A stretch of DNA of 64,000 bases from Bog-532 sp963824545 (GCA_963824545.1 CAWGPP010000017.1:1-64000), one strand, 5' to 3'. Numbered from the stretch's first letter, positions 15,928 through 24,947 are shown. Program-made: numbers and translations. The notes: generated from the letters alone by a model not told the origin.

Positions 15928-17892
15928 GTGTCTCACGGACGCCGCTTGATTGCCCAGGCTGGCGGTAGCCGCGGGCGTCCCGCAGACCGCGGCCGTTCCG
16001 CGGTCCGGGGGCGGCGGCGTAGCGGGATGATCCTCGCGGCCCTGTCCATCGCCGCCTTGGGGGTGACCGCGTGCTCGGCCACCCGGCCAGCCACGGCCTC
16101 GGCGGCGCCTTCCGGACCCGGCTCATCCCAGGATTCGCTGGCGGCCCGCACGCGGCTCCCGTCCTCGGCGGCGGTCGTGCTCACCAGCACGCCGCCCGAC
16201 GAACTAACCGTGGGCATCGCCCAGCAGCTGTTCCGGTCTGCTCCGGTCGTCGTGGTCAGCACCGAGGACCCGGGCGCGGTGACGGCGGCGGCCGGTGACG
16301 CGCGGCGGGCGGCCGCGCCGTTGCTACTGACCGCGCCGTTCCCGGCGGGCGCTTCGGCCGGCACCTCGGCCGGTACCCCGGCGGGTGGTGCCCCGGCGCC
16401 CGCCACCCCCCCGGCGCGCCGGAACACCGCTCCGCCGCCAGGTCCGGCCACGCAACGGGCGGCCGCCCCATCCCCGCGGCCCGCCCTGCCCCAGAACCCC
16501 CGGCCTGCGCCGGCCGCTGTTCCTGCGCCCGCCGCCGCCCCGGCGCCGGCGGACGGATCTGCGCCGGCCACATCGCCGGCCGCATCGGCGTCCGCCGCGG
16601 GGCCGGACATGACGTCTGCCTCGGCGCCGGACGCGGGGCCGGACACGGCCAGCGGATCGGCGCCACCCACCCCGCCACCACCGCCGGATGCGGTGCCTCC
16701 CGGCGTGATCACGGCCGCCCTGCGGGCCGAGATCAGGGACCTGCACCCCCGCGACGTGCTCGTGGTCGGGCTCGCCCCGGCCGTCCTGGCGGCGAAACTG
16801 CCCGGCATTCACGTGACCGGTGCGCCCGGTACGCTGCCCGCGATGAAGGCGCCGCCACCGCTCGGCCACGTCGCGGTCCTCACGGCGGCCGGTGATTCCG
16901 CCGCGGCGCTCGCCGTGGCCGCCACGGCGCAGGTGGCGGGGGCGGCCGTGGTGCCGGTGCACGGCGGCGACCCGCGGGCCGACCCGGCCGCGATCACCGC
17001 GCTCGCGGCGGCGAAACCGGTCCGGGTGGTGGCGGCCGGTGCCGGTTTCGGGCCGCCCAGCACGCTCGCCTACCGGGTAACGGTCGCCGCCACCGGCGTG
17101 CAGCTTCCCGGCGGCGGCCAGCTCGTGTTCCCCGGTCACCGGCTGGTCGCCCTGTACGGCAACCCGGAGTCTCCCGCCCTCGGCGTGCTCGGCCAGCAGG
17201 ATCTCCCGGCCACCATCGCCCGGGCCCGGCAGATGGCCGTCCCCTACCGGGCGCTCAGCAGCGTTCCCGTGGTGCCGGCCTTCGAGATCATCGCCACGGT
17301 GGCGCTGGGCTCTCCCGGGCCGCAAGGCACCTACTCGGCGGTGTCCAGCCTGGCGTCGCTGCGCCCGTGGGTGCAGCAGGCGACCGCGGCCGGCTACTAC
17401 GTCATCCTGGACCTGCAGCCGGGCCGGGCCAACCTCCTCGATCAGGCCAAGATGTACGAGCCGCTGCTGGCGATGCCCAACGTCGGGCTGGCCCTCGATG
17501 CGGAGTGGAAGCTGCAGCCCGGCCAGCTGCCGTTGCACCAGATCGGCAGCGTCAGCATCACCGAGGTCAACAGCGTGGTGAGCTGGCTGGCGGGCCTGAC
17601 CGCCGAGCTGCACCTGCCGCAGAAGGTGCTGGTCCTGCACCAGTTCCAGCTGTCGATGATCCAGCACGAGCAGGAACTCGATACCGCCAGCGATGACCTG
17701 GCCATCGTCATGCACATGGACGGCCAGGGCACGCAGGGCGTGAAGCAGGACACCTGGAACGCGATCACCGGGGCCGCACCGCACGGGGTGTTCTTCGGCT
17801 GGAAGAACTTCCTCGTCAAGGACCACCCGATGCTGAGCCCGCAGGACACGATGACGAAGGTCCCGGCGCCGGTGATGATCTCCTACCAGTAG
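15928..17892 (+). CDS. Large lipoprotein of unknown function with Pro/Ala linker
   Basis: A 654-residue protein from GTG 15928, which has GGAGC upstream. A later ATG at 16027 is possible. A basic N terminus and hydrophobic segment end in the lipobox LGVTAC (C49), so it is probably lipid-anchored outside the membrane. The first domain (VVLTSTPPDELTVGIAQQL, then APLLLTAPF) and a stretch after a Pro/Ala/Ser-rich linker (about 130-240) resemble the alternating strands of cell-wall-binding repeat 2 modules, though only weakly. The C-terminal 200 residues (PNVGLALDAEWKL, VLHQFQLSMI, IVMHMDGQGTQG) look like a conserved TIM-barrel-like domain that I do not recognise. It is convergent with the multicopper oxidase. 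Confidence 0.75.
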   Translation: MSHGRRLIAQAGGSRGRPADRGRSAVRGRRRSGMILAALSIAALGVTACSATRPATASAAPSGPGSSQDSLAARTRLPSSAAVVLTSTPPDELTVGIAQQLFRSAPVVVVSTEDPGAVTAAAGDARRAAAPLLLTAPFPAGASAGTSAGTPAGGAPAPATPPARRNTAPPPGPATQRAAAPSPRPALPQNPRPAPAAVPAPAAAPAPADGSAPATSPAASASAAGPDMTSASAPDAGPDTASGSAPPTPPPPPDAVPPGVITAALRAEIRDLHPRDVLVVGLAPAVLAAKLPGIHVTGAPGTLPAMKAPPPLGHVAVLTAAGDSAAALAVAATAQVAGAAVVPVHGGDPRADPAAITALAAAKPVRVVAAGAGFGPPSTLAYRVTVAATGVQLPGGGQLVFPGHRLVALYGNPESPALGVLGQQDLPATIARARQMAVPYRALSSVPVVPAFEIIATVALGSPGPQGTYSAVSSLASLRPWVQQATAAGYYVILDLQPGRANLLDQAKMYEPLLAMPNVGLALDAEWKLQPGQLPLHQIGSVSITEVNSVVSWLAGLTAELHLPQKVLVLHQFQLSMIQHEQELDTASDDLAIVMHMDGQGTQGVKQDTWNAITGAAPHGVFFGWKNFLVKDHPMLSPQDTMTKVPAPVMISYQ

Positions 17893-17906
17893 GAGATCAT
17901 CACCGG
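17869..17906. terminator. 18-bp perfect hairpin spanning the stop codon, bidirectional
   Basis: CCGGTGATGATCTCCTAC (17869-17886) pairs perfectly with 17889-17906 across a 2-base centre. The TAG stop (17890-17892) is inside the right arm. It separates convergent genes and lacks a T tract, as is common for actinobacterial terminators. Confidence 0.7.
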
Positions 17907-17926
17907 TGGCCCACTCGTCAGCCCGG

Positions 17927-19663
17927 CTACGGGACCACGGTGAAGGGCTGCATCATGTCGTTGTCCTCGTGTTCCACGATGTGGCAGTGGTACACGTAGG
18001 TCTGCGGCGCGGTCACCTCGCTCGGCAGCTCGATCTTCGCCCGGACCGTGGTGAAGTAACCGGGATTGACCTTGGTGGTGTCCTTGAAGCCGCGCTCATC
18101 CGGGGTGGGGGGCTCCATCGGCCCGGTCGCCCACGGCGTCGGATCGATCCCGCCGGGCACACCGCTGCCGGTGGCGTTCGCCGTTTCGTACGCTTCGACG
18201 TCGAACGGGGTCCAGCCGATCACCTGGTGGTTGAACAGGTGGGTGTGCATCGGGTGGGTGTCGGTGGTGGTGTTGACGAACACCCAGTCCTCGACCGTGC
18301 CCACCCGTGGCTTCTCCACCGAGTCCCCGAAGTGCGAGCCGTTCAGGTTCAGGTACCAGCCGCTCTCGCCCGGGTCGATCTCGTTCAGAGATATGTAACG
18401 GGTGTGGTCAGCCTTCCTTAGCTGCGCGGCCCGCCCGCCGCGCAGCCGGGCGGGGATCCGGCGGGGGCCACGCTCGGTAACCTTCCGGCCGACCCGGATC
18501 TGCAGCACCGGCGCGAGCGGCGGCGCCGGGGTCGAGACCGGCGCGGCTGGCACGGCGTTGACCAGGTGGAGGGTGTGCCCGGCCAGCCCGCGGAAGTCGA
18601 CGATCAGGTCGGCCCGTTCGGCCGGGCTCAGCACCACCTCGTCCAGCGGAACGGGCCGGTCCCACATGCCGCCTTCTGCGCCGATCTGCCAGATGCCCGC
18701 CCCGGCGATCCCCAGGCTCATGATCCGGGCGTTGCAGCCGTTCAGGATGCGGATCCGGTACAGCCGCGGCTCGACATCCAGATAGGGCCAGACCTTTCCG
18801 TTGACCAGCATGGTGTCGCCGAAGTACTCGCCGATCCAGGTGACGCCGGGAATGTCGCTGACCGGGTAAAGCAGCGTGCCGTCCGCGTTGAGCTGGCGAT
18901 CCTGGATGACCAGCGGGATCTCGTACGCGCCGCCCGGGATCCCGACCGGGTTGGGCTCCTCGCCGGTGTCGTATTCGTCCCGCAGGATGTACGCCCCGGC
19001 CAGCCCGGCGAACACGTTCAGCCGCGTCGCGCCCATCGCGTGGTCGTGGAACCACATCGTGCGGGCCGACTGCTGCGGTGCCTGGTTCGGGTAGGTCACC
19101 GTCTGCGTTTGCCCGGGTCCGAAGCCGTCCGGGGTGGTGCTCGGGTTGCCGTCGTCGGCCGCCGCGACGAAGGCGCCGTGCAGGTGCGTCAGGAACCGCA
19201 CCTTGTTCCCCAGCGGGGTCAGCCGGGTATCGACCGGTATCCAGGACGGGTACGTGCCGGGCAGGTGGTGGGTGTAGCTCACCGTGATCGGGGTGCCGGT
19301 CGTGGCGGCGATCGCCATCCCGAACGAACCCGCCTGCCCCGCCAGCCCGGAGCCGTCGTCGTACGCCCACACCGGGGTCGCGGGCAGATCGGGATGCAGG
19401 TGACGGCGGATCTCCCGCAGTGAGAAGGCATACCTGTCCGGCGCGACCTGCGACGCCACCACGATGCCGTTGCCCGGCAGCGGGACCGGCTGCACGTACT
19501 TCCGCAGCCCGGGCCCGACCGGGGCCGCCGGCCCCGATACCGCCGTGCGCGCCGCCCGGGCCGCTCCCGCGTGGCCGGTCCTTCCGCCCAGGCGGGCCAC
19601 CGAAGCCGCGCCGATCGCTCCGACGCCGTACTGAAGGAAACGTCTGCGGCTGGTATTCGTCAT
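17927..19663 (-). CDS. Multicopper oxidase, Tat-exported (CotA/bilirubin-oxidase-like)
   Basis: A 578-residue three-domain multicopper oxidase. A twin-arginine signal (TSRRRFLQYGVGAIGA) heads the protein. The four copper-ligand motifs are present: THLHGAF, WFHDHAMG, HPMHTHLFNH and the C-terminal YHCHIVEHEDNDMM, which has the type 1 axial Met. It should oxidise phenolics or metal ions at the cell surface with reduction of O2 to water. ATG 19663 is preceded by GGAGGTG and was chosen over an upstream extension. Confidence 0.92.
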   Translation of the reverse strand: MTNTSRRRFLQYGVGAIGAASVARLGGRTGHAGAARAARTAVSGPAAPVGPGLRKYVQPVPLPGNGIVVASQVAPDRYAFSLREIRRHLHPDLPATPVWAYDDGSGLAGQAGSFGMAIAATTGTPITVSYTHHLPGTYPSWIPVDTRLTPLGNKVRFLTHLHGAFVAAADDGNPSTTPDGFGPGQTQTVTYPNQAPQQSARTMWFHDHAMGATRLNVFAGLAGAYILRDEYDTGEEPNPVGIPGGAYEIPLVIQDRQLNADGTLLYPVSDIPGVTWIGEYFGDTMLVNGKVWPYLDVEPRLYRIRILNGCNARIMSLGIAGAGIWQIGAEGGMWDRPVPLDEVVLSPAERADLIVDFRGLAGHTLHLVNAVPAAPVSTPAPPLAPVLQIRVGRKVTERGPRRIPARLRGGRAAQLRKADHTRYISLNEIDPGESGWYLNLNGSHFGDSVEKPRVGTVEDWVFVNTTTDTHPMHTHLFNHQVIGWTPFDVEAYETANATGSGVPGGIDPTPWATGPMEPPTPDERGFKDTTKVNPGYFTTVRAKIELPSEVTAPQTYVYHCHIVEHEDNDMMQPFTVVP

Positions 19664-20056
19664 GAAATCCCACCTCCGGATGGACAGCGGCAGCCACCTC
19701 TGTGGCGTCATCAGATGTTCTGTGCAGCCTCTGACGGAGTGACCAACGACAGGAAACGTGAGGACAAGAGTCCCTTTGCAGTTATCTGGCCGCCGCCGCC
19801 GCGCCGGGCTGAGGCCTGGACCACGGCCTTTGGCCGATCCGGCCGCAGACCGTTATCCGCGGTCTGCTGCCGGGCCGTTACAATACGTCCCGAAACCCAC
19901 CATAGGCTTTCCTGCCGCCGGCCCGTTACCATGACGGGCCGGCGGCTTCTTTTGCTGTTAAGCCGTTGAAAGCTTCCCTGGCAGGGCATGGAAAGGGAGC
20001 ATGGCGGTAACCCCCCGGGCAACGCTGCCCGCCACCACGCTGAAAGGAGGGCCACC
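19664..20056. other. Intergenic region upstream of glgC with structured-RNA potential
   Basis: No gene is seen in about 390 bp. It contains a GCAGACCG/CGGTCTGC hairpin (19845-19867), a TACAAT box at 19879-19884, and an intrinsic terminator at 19914-19953. It ends with the AAAGGAGG ribosome site of glgC. Confidence 0.5.
19914..19953 (+). terminator. Intrinsic terminator with no upstream gene (possible leader attenuator or sRNA end)
   Basis: GCCGCCGGCCCGT and ACGGGCCGGCGGC form a perfect 13-bp stem with a 7-base loop, followed by TTCTTTT on the plus strand only. No plus-strand gene ends upstream, because the flanking oxidase is on the minus strand. It would therefore end a short RNA or attenuate the glgC transcript. 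Confidence 0.7.
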
Positions 20057-21295
20057 ATGCCGGATCCCGGCGTTCTGGGGATCGTGCTCGCCGGCGGCGC
20101 GGGTACGCGCCTCAGCCCGCTGACGGCCGACCGCGCCAAGCCGGCGGTCCCGTTCGGCGGTCTTTACCGGCTGATCGACTTCGCGCTGTCCAACCTGGTC
20201 AACGGCGGTATCCGGAAGATCTGTGTCCTCACTCAGTACAAGAGCCATAGCCTCGACCGGCACATCTCCACCACGTGGCGGATGAGCGCCCTGCTCGGCA
20301 ACTACGTCACCCCGGTGCCGGCTCAGCAGCGGCTGGGCCCGCAGTGGTACACCGGCTCGGCGGACGCCATCTACCAGTCGATGAACCTCATCAACGACGA
20401 GCAGCCGGACCACGTCATCGTGTTCGGCGCCGACCATGTGTACCGGATGGACCCGTCGCACATGATCCAGCAGCACATCGAGCACGGGGCCGGGGTCACG
20501 GTGGCCTCGATCCCGGTGCCGCGCGAGGAGGCCACCGACTTCGGCGTGGTGGGCGTGGGCAAGGATGGCCGGACCGTGGAGGCGTTCCTGGAAAAGCCGG
20601 CCGAGCCGCCGGGCATCCCGGGCAGCCCGCACCTGTCGTACGCGTCGATGGGCAACTACGTATTCGACACGAACGTGCTCGTCGACGCGCTGCGCAAGGA
20701 CGCGGCCGATGACTCCAGCCGTCACGACATGGGCGGCAATATTGTCCCGATGCTGGTGCACGACGGCTCCGCGCAGGCGTACGACTTCCTGAGCAACAAG
20801 ATCCCGGGCGCGGCGCCCAGCGACGTGCCGTACTGGCGCGACGTTGGCACGCTCGACTCCTACTTCGACGCGCACATGGACCTGTGCGCCATCCAGCCGC
20901 TGTTCAACCTGTACAACGATCGCTGGCCGATCCTCACCTACGTGCCCTCCCTGCCTCCGGCCAAGTTCGTGCACGAGTCCGGTGACCGGGTGGGCCGTTC
21001 GGTCAACAGCCTGGTCAGCAACGGCGTGATCGTGTCCGGCGGCCTGGTGCGCGAATCTGTGCTGTCCCCGGGTGTCCGTATCAACAGCTGGGCCTCGGTG
21101 GAGCGCTCGGTCGTCCTGCACAACACCAGGATCGGCCGGCACGCCGTGGTGCGGAACGCGATCCTGGACAAGAACGTCGAGGTCCCCGAGGGCGTGATGG
21201 TGGGCGTGGACAAGGAGCACGACCGCGCGCGCGGCTTCGTCGTGTCGTCGGGCGGCGTCACGGTGGTCGGCAAGGGCCAGCCGGTGACGCCATGA
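20057..21295 (+). CDS. glgC: Glucose-1-phosphate adenylyltransferase
   Basis: A 412-residue ADP-glucose pyrophosphorylase. The nucleotide signature is LAGGAGTRLSPLTADRAKPAVPFGG. The substrate region GSADAIYQ, the FGADHVYRMD metal site, YASMGNYVF and a C-terminal left-handed beta-helix are present. It makes ADP-glucose from glucose-1-phosphate and ATP. ATG 20057 has AAAGGAGG at the right spacing. The stop overlaps the next start by ATGA, so the two genes are translationally coupled. Confidence 0.95.
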   Translation: MPDPGVLGIVLAGGAGTRLSPLTADRAKPAVPFGGLYRLIDFALSNLVNGGIRKICVLTQYKSHSLDRHISTTWRMSALLGNYVTPVPAQQRLGPQWYTGSADAIYQSMNLINDEQPDHVIVFGADHVYRMDPSHMIQQHIEHGAGVTVASIPVPREEATDFGVVGVGKDGRTVEAFLEKPAEPPGIPGSPHLSYASMGNYVFDTNVLVDALRKDAADDSSRHDMGGNIVPMLVHDGSAQAYDFLSNKIPGAAPSDVPYWRDVGTLDSYFDAHMDLCAIQPLFNLYNDRWPILTYVPSLPPAKFVHESGDRVGRSVNSLVSNGVIVSGGLVRESVLSPGVRINSWASVERSVVLHNTRIGRHAVVRNAILDKNVEVPEGVMVGVDKEHDRARGFVVSSGGVTVVGKGQPVTP

Positions 21296-22521
21296 CGACC
21301 ACCAGCCCTGGCCCGGATCCGGTCATGGCCCCGGTGACCGGGCCGGTCATGGCTCCGGCCGCGCAGCCCCGGCTGCGGGTGGCGTTGCTCACCCGCGAAT
21401 ACCCGCCCGAGGTATACGGCGGGGCGGGCGTGCACGTGACCTACCTGGCCCGCGGGCTGGTGGGCCTGGTCGATCTCACCGTGCACTGCCAGGGCAAAGA
21501 CCGGCCCGACGCGGTCGCGCACCGGCCGTGGGATCTGCTCGCGGGCACGAATCAGGCCCTGCAGACGATCTCGGCCGACCTCTCCATGACGGCCGGCGCC
21601 GAGGGCGCGGACCTTGTGCACTCGCACACCTGGTACGCCAACCTCGGCGGCCATCTGGCGTCGCTGCTTTACGGCATCCCGCACGTGATGACCATGCACT
21701 CGCTGGAGCCGCTGCGGCCGTGGAAGGCCGAGCAGCTCGGCGGCGGGTACGCGTTGTCCTCGTGGTGTGAGCGGGTATCCGCCACCGCCGCGGCCGCCGT
21801 GATTGCGGTCTCCAACGGCATGCGCGCGGACATCCTCGCGGCGTACCCGGAGGTCGATCCCGGCCGGGTCCGGGTGATACGCAACGGCATCGATACGAGT
21901 GAATACGCGCCGGACCTGGCGGTTGATGTGGTGAAGCGGCACGGCATCGACCCGGCCCGGCCCTACGTGATCTTCGTGGGCCGGATCACCCGGCAGAAGG
22001 GCGTGCCGGTGCTGCTCCGCGCGGCGGCGCAGCTGGATCCGGCGGCGCAGCTCGTGCTGTGCGCCGGGCAGGCCGACACCCCGCAGCTGCTCCAGGAGGT
22101 GACCGTCCTGGTCGATGGGCTGCGCACCACCCGGTCCGGGGTGGTGTGGATCCCGGAGATGCTGCCCAAGCAGGACGTCATCCAGCTGCTGACGCACGCC
22201 ACCGTGTTCGCCTGCCCGTCGCTGTACGAGCCGCTCGGGATCGTCAACCTGGAGGCCATGGCGTGCGGCACGGCCGTGGTCGGCTCCCGGGTCGGCGGTA
22301 TCCCCGAGGTCGTCGCGGACGGCAGGACCGGCCTCCTGGTCCCGCCGGACGACCCCCCGGCGCTGGCCGCGGCGATGAACACGCTGGTGCGGGACCCCGG
22401 CATGGCCGAGGCGATGGGCCGGGCCGGCCGGGAACGCACCGTCGCCGAGTTCGGCTGGCGGGCGATCGCCGAGCAGACCGCCGCGCTCTACTCAGAACTG
22501 GCGTCCGCCTCCATCGGCTGA
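21292..22521 (+). CDS. glgM: GT4 glycogen synthase / alpha-maltose-1-phosphate synthase
   Basis: A 409-residue GT4 glycosyltransferase of the actinobacterial GlgA/GlgM type. The N-terminal glycine loop is EYPPEVYGGAGVHV, HSHTWYANLGG follows, and the donor-binding E-x7-E region is PSLYEPLGIVNLEAMACG. In mycobacteria the orthologue next to glgC joins ADP-glucose to glucose-1-phosphate, making maltose-1-phosphate for the GlgE pathway. Assignment here rests on similarity and on coupling to glgC. An older name is glgA. A 24-bp tandem repeat follows the stop. Confidence 0.88.
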   Translation: MTTTSPGPDPVMAPVTGPVMAPAAQPRLRVALLTREYPPEVYGGAGVHVTYLARGLVGLVDLTVHCQGKDRPDAVAHRPWDLLAGTNQALQTISADLSMTAGAEGADLVHSHTWYANLGGHLASLLYGIPHVMTMHSLEPLRPWKAEQLGGGYALSSWCERVSATAAAAVIAVSNGMRADILAAYPEVDPGRVRVIRNGIDTSEYAPDLAVDVVKRHGIDPARPYVIFVGRITRQKGVPVLLRAAAQLDPAAQLVLCAGQADTPQLLQEVTVLVDGLRTTRSGVVWIPEMLPKQDVIQLLTHATVFACPSLYEPLGIVNLEAMACGTAVVGSRVGGIPEVVADGRTGLLVPPDDPPALAAAMNTLVRDPGMAEAMGRAGRERTVAEFGWRAIAEQTAALYSELASASIG

Positions 22522-22860
22522 CGATCGCCGGTGCCGTCGCCGGCTCCGTCATTGCCTCCGTCGCCGGCTCCGTCATTGGCTCCGTCGCCGGCTCCGTCAT
22601 TGGCTTCGTGGGCGGCCGGGGCCCCGGCCGCCTGGTCCATCGGCTCGTTCGAGGGCGAGCTCGAGGTCCCAGTCCTGCTGCCCGGCGGACAGCTGGGGGT
22701 GCTGCTCGCTGGTTTCCGCGTCGACAAGGTAGGCCCCCAGTTTGTCTCATGCCGGTTGCGGTGCGCGTCAGTGGCATGCGCCACGATGGGAGCAGGTCGC
22801 CTGGTGGCTGGGGCGGCGGCGGGCCGGCGGGGGCTTGCGGGGCGGGCGGGAAGGAGACCG
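22522..22860. other. Gene-free stretch after glgM
   Basis: It holds the 24-bp tandem repeat and then GC-rich sequence, ending in the GGAGACCG ribosome site of the next gene. A frame open through it gives Pro/Ser/Ala-rich low-complexity sequence and is not taken as an N-terminal extension. Confidence 0.5.
22534..22605. repeat. 24-bp tandem repeat, three units
   Basis: CCGTCGCCGGCTCCGTCATT-type units recur at about 22534, 22558 and 22582, beginning 12 bases after the glgM stop. The period is a multiple of three, but no start codon with a ribosome site uses it. Confidence 0.7.
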
Positions 22861-24072
22861 ATGGGAACCGAGGTGCTGAGCCGTCGGGCGCTCAACCGTG
22901 CCTTGCTGGAGAGGCAGCGGCTGCTGCGCCGGCTCCCGGCCCGCCCCGCCGGGCCCGGCCAGGGCGCCCCGGCCGGGCCCAGCGACCGCAGCCCGGCCGG
23001 GCCCAGCGGCCAGGGCCACCCGGGGGCCGGCGCCGTGCTGGAGATGATCGAGCACCTGGCCGGCATGCAGGCGCAGGCGCCGTTCCCGCCCTACTACGGT
23101 CTGCTGGCCCGGCTCGACGGTTTCCGCGCGGCGGACCTGGCCGGGCTGCTGCTGAGCCGGGATGTGGTGCGGATCGCGCTGATGCGCGGCACGATCCACC
23201 TGGTCTCGGCGCGGGACTGCCTGCTGCTGCGGCCGCTCCTCCAGCCGGTCCTCGACCGCGCCCTGGCCACGACCTTCGGCCGTCAGCTGGCCGGGGCGGA
23301 CGTGCCGTCGGTGGGGGAAGCCGGGCGGCTGCTGGCCGAGCGGCAGCCCAGGACGTTCGCCGAGCTGGGCAGCCTGCTGGGGGAGACGTGGCCGGACCAT
23401 CCCCCGGCCGCCCTCGCGCAGGCGGTCCGGGCGGTGGTGCCCCTAGTCCAGGTGCCGCCGCGCGCCGTATGGGGCCACGCCGGGCAGGCCCGGCATACCC
23501 CGGCCGAGACGTGGCTCGGCCGGCCGCTGGACACCGGCGGCTCGCTGGCCGTCATGGTGCGGCGCTACCTGGCCGCCTTCGGCCCGGCCACCGTCCGCGA
23601 CGTGCAGGCCTGGTCGGGCCTGACCCGGCTCCGCGAGGTCATCGAGCCGATGCGGCCCGGCCTGCGCACGTTCCACGACGAGGACGGCCGCGAGCTGTTC
23701 GACCTGCCTGGAGCGCCGCGCCCGGACCCGGAGGTTCCCGCGCCGGCCCGGCTGGTGCCCGAGTACGACAACCTCATCCTGTCCCACGACGACCGCACCC
23801 GGATCCTGAGCGAGGGCGACCGCAAGCGCCTGTTCAGCCTGCTGAACGTGTTCCCGGGGACCGTCCTGCTCGGCGGGTTCGCCCGCGGCATGTGGCGGCT
23901 GGGCCGGTCCCGGGACACGGCGACGCTGACCGTCGAGCTGTTCGGTGACCGGGTCCCGGCCCGCGACCGGGACGAGGTCACCGCCGAAGCCGGCCGGGTG
24001 CTGGCCTTCGCCGCGCCGGATGCCAGCGTCCGCGACGTGCGCTTCGCCGCCATCGGCCCGGTGGCCGGCTAG
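22861..24072 (+). CDS. AlkZ-like winged-helix (HTH_42) DNA glycosylase family protein
   Basis: A 403-residue member of the HTH_42/YcaQ family. The catalytic-type Q-x-Q motif is seen as Q70-A-Q72 in LAGMQAQAP. RGTIHLVSARD follows, and the C-terminal signature is PEYDNLILSHDDRTRI. Family members AlkZ and AZL remove bulky or crosslinked alkylated bases, often in producers of DNA-damaging metabolites. Residues 26-57 are an unusual Gly/Pro-rich insertion. ATG 22861 has GGAGACCG upstream. The stop overlaps the convergent sigma gene stop by 4 bases. Confidence 0.78.
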   Translation: MGTEVLSRRALNRALLERQRLLRRLPARPAGPGQGAPAGPSDRSPAGPSGQGHPGAGAVLEMIEHLAGMQAQAPFPPYYGLLARLDGFRAADLAGLLLSRDVVRIALMRGTIHLVSARDCLLLRPLLQPVLDRALATTFGRQLAGADVPSVGEAGRLLAERQPRTFAELGSLLGETWPDHPPAALAQAVRAVVPLVQVPPRAVWGHAGQARHTPAETWLGRPLDTGGSLAVMVRRYLAAFGPATVRDVQAWSGLTRLREVIEPMRPGLRTFHDEDGRELFDLPGAPRPDPEVPAPARLVPEYDNLILSHDDRTRILSEGDRKRLFSLLNVFPGTVLLGGFARGMWRLGRSRDTATLTVELFGDRVPARDRDEVTAEAGRVLAFAAPDASVRDVRFAAIGPVAG

Positions 24073-24947
24073 CGCGTGTCGCGGCGCGCGACATCCAGGG
24101 CCGCCAGCCGTTGCAGGTCGGCCAGGATGTCGATCTCGACGATCAGCCCGTCCGCGATCGTGAACGCCAGCACCGCCGTCGGCCGGCCGCCGATCGTGGA
24201 CACGATCCCGGGGCCGCCGTTGACCACCGCGAACCGCGCCCGGAGCCCGGCTGCCCGGTACATCGTCGCCTGCCCGGCGACCTCGGCCGCGCCCCGCACG
24301 AGCGTCGAGCCGGCGCCGCCGGTGTCGACGCGCAGCACGGCGTCCGGGTGCAGGAGCGTGACCAGCCCCGCGAAGTCACCGCCGCGTGCGGCCGCGAGCC
24401 AGGCGTCGACGATCTCGCGCTGCCGCGCGCGATCGGGCTGACCGGCGGGCGTTGCGCCCTGGACCCGCCGCCGGGCCCGGCTGGCCAGCTGCCGCGCCGC
24501 GGCCGGGGTCCGCCCCACCATCGGGGCGATCTCATCGAACGGCACCGCGAACATGTCGTGCAGCACGAACGCGAGCCGTTCCGCGGGGTCGAGCGCCTCC
24601 AGTACGACCAGCAGCGCGAGGCCTACGGAGTCGGCGAGAACACCCTGCTCGGCCGGATCGGTCCCGTCGCCGGACTCCACGACCAGGTCGGGGACCCGCA
24701 CGTCCAACGGCTCCTCCCGCCGGGTCGCCCGCGAGCGCAGCATGTTGAGGCACTGCCGCGAGACGATCGTCGTGAGCCAGCCGCCGATGTTCTCCACGTC
24801 GGCGCCCGACGCGCGCGAGACCCGCAGCCAGGTCTCCTGCACCGCGTCCTCGGCCTCGGCGAACGAGCCCAGCATCCGGTAGGCCACGGCCCGCAGGCGG
24901 GGCCGGTGCTCCTCGAACCGCGCCGCCCAGAATTCTTCGTCCTGCAT
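24069..24947 (-). CDS. ECF41-type RNA polymerase sigma factor with SnoaL-like C terminus (SigJ-like)
   Basis: A 292-residue protein. Sigma region 2 is seen in FEEHRPRLRAVAYRMLGSFAEAEDAVQETWLR. Region 4 is in LDPAERLAFVLHDMFAVPFDEIAPMVGRTPAAARQLASRARRRV. The C-terminal 110 residues are a SnoaL-like domain that in ECF41 factors modulates sigma activity in place of an anti-sigma factor. ATG 24947 has GAGAGGA 7 bases upstream. It lies 180 bp downstream of the encapsulin gene on the same strand, so co-transcription is possible but not shown. Confidence 0.88.
   Translation of the reverse strand: MQDEEFWAARFEEHRPRLRAVAYRMLGSFAEAEDAVQETWLRVSRASGADVENIGGWLTTIVSRQCLNMLRSRATRREEPLDVRVPDLVVESGDGTDPAEQGVLADSVGLALLVVLEALDPAERLAFVLHDMFAVPFDEIAPMVGRTPAAARQLASRARRRVQGATPAGQPDRARQREIVDAWLAAARGGDFAGLVTLLHPDAVLRVDTGGAGSTLVRGAAEVAGQATMYRAAGLRARFAVVNGGPGIVSTIGGRPTAVLAFTIADGLIVEIDILADLQRLAALDVARRDTR

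Noticed and set aside
16324..17826. 500-codon open frame on the minus strand within the lipoprotein gene
   Set aside because: It has Arg/Gly/His-rich shadow composition and no recognisable domain; the plus-strand protein has a lipobox and ordered domains.
22531..22860. N-terminal extension of the AlkZ-like protein made of Pro/Ser/Ala repeats
   Set aside because: It is a translation of the 24-bp repeat and GC-rich spacer; family homology and a ribosome site support ATG 22861.
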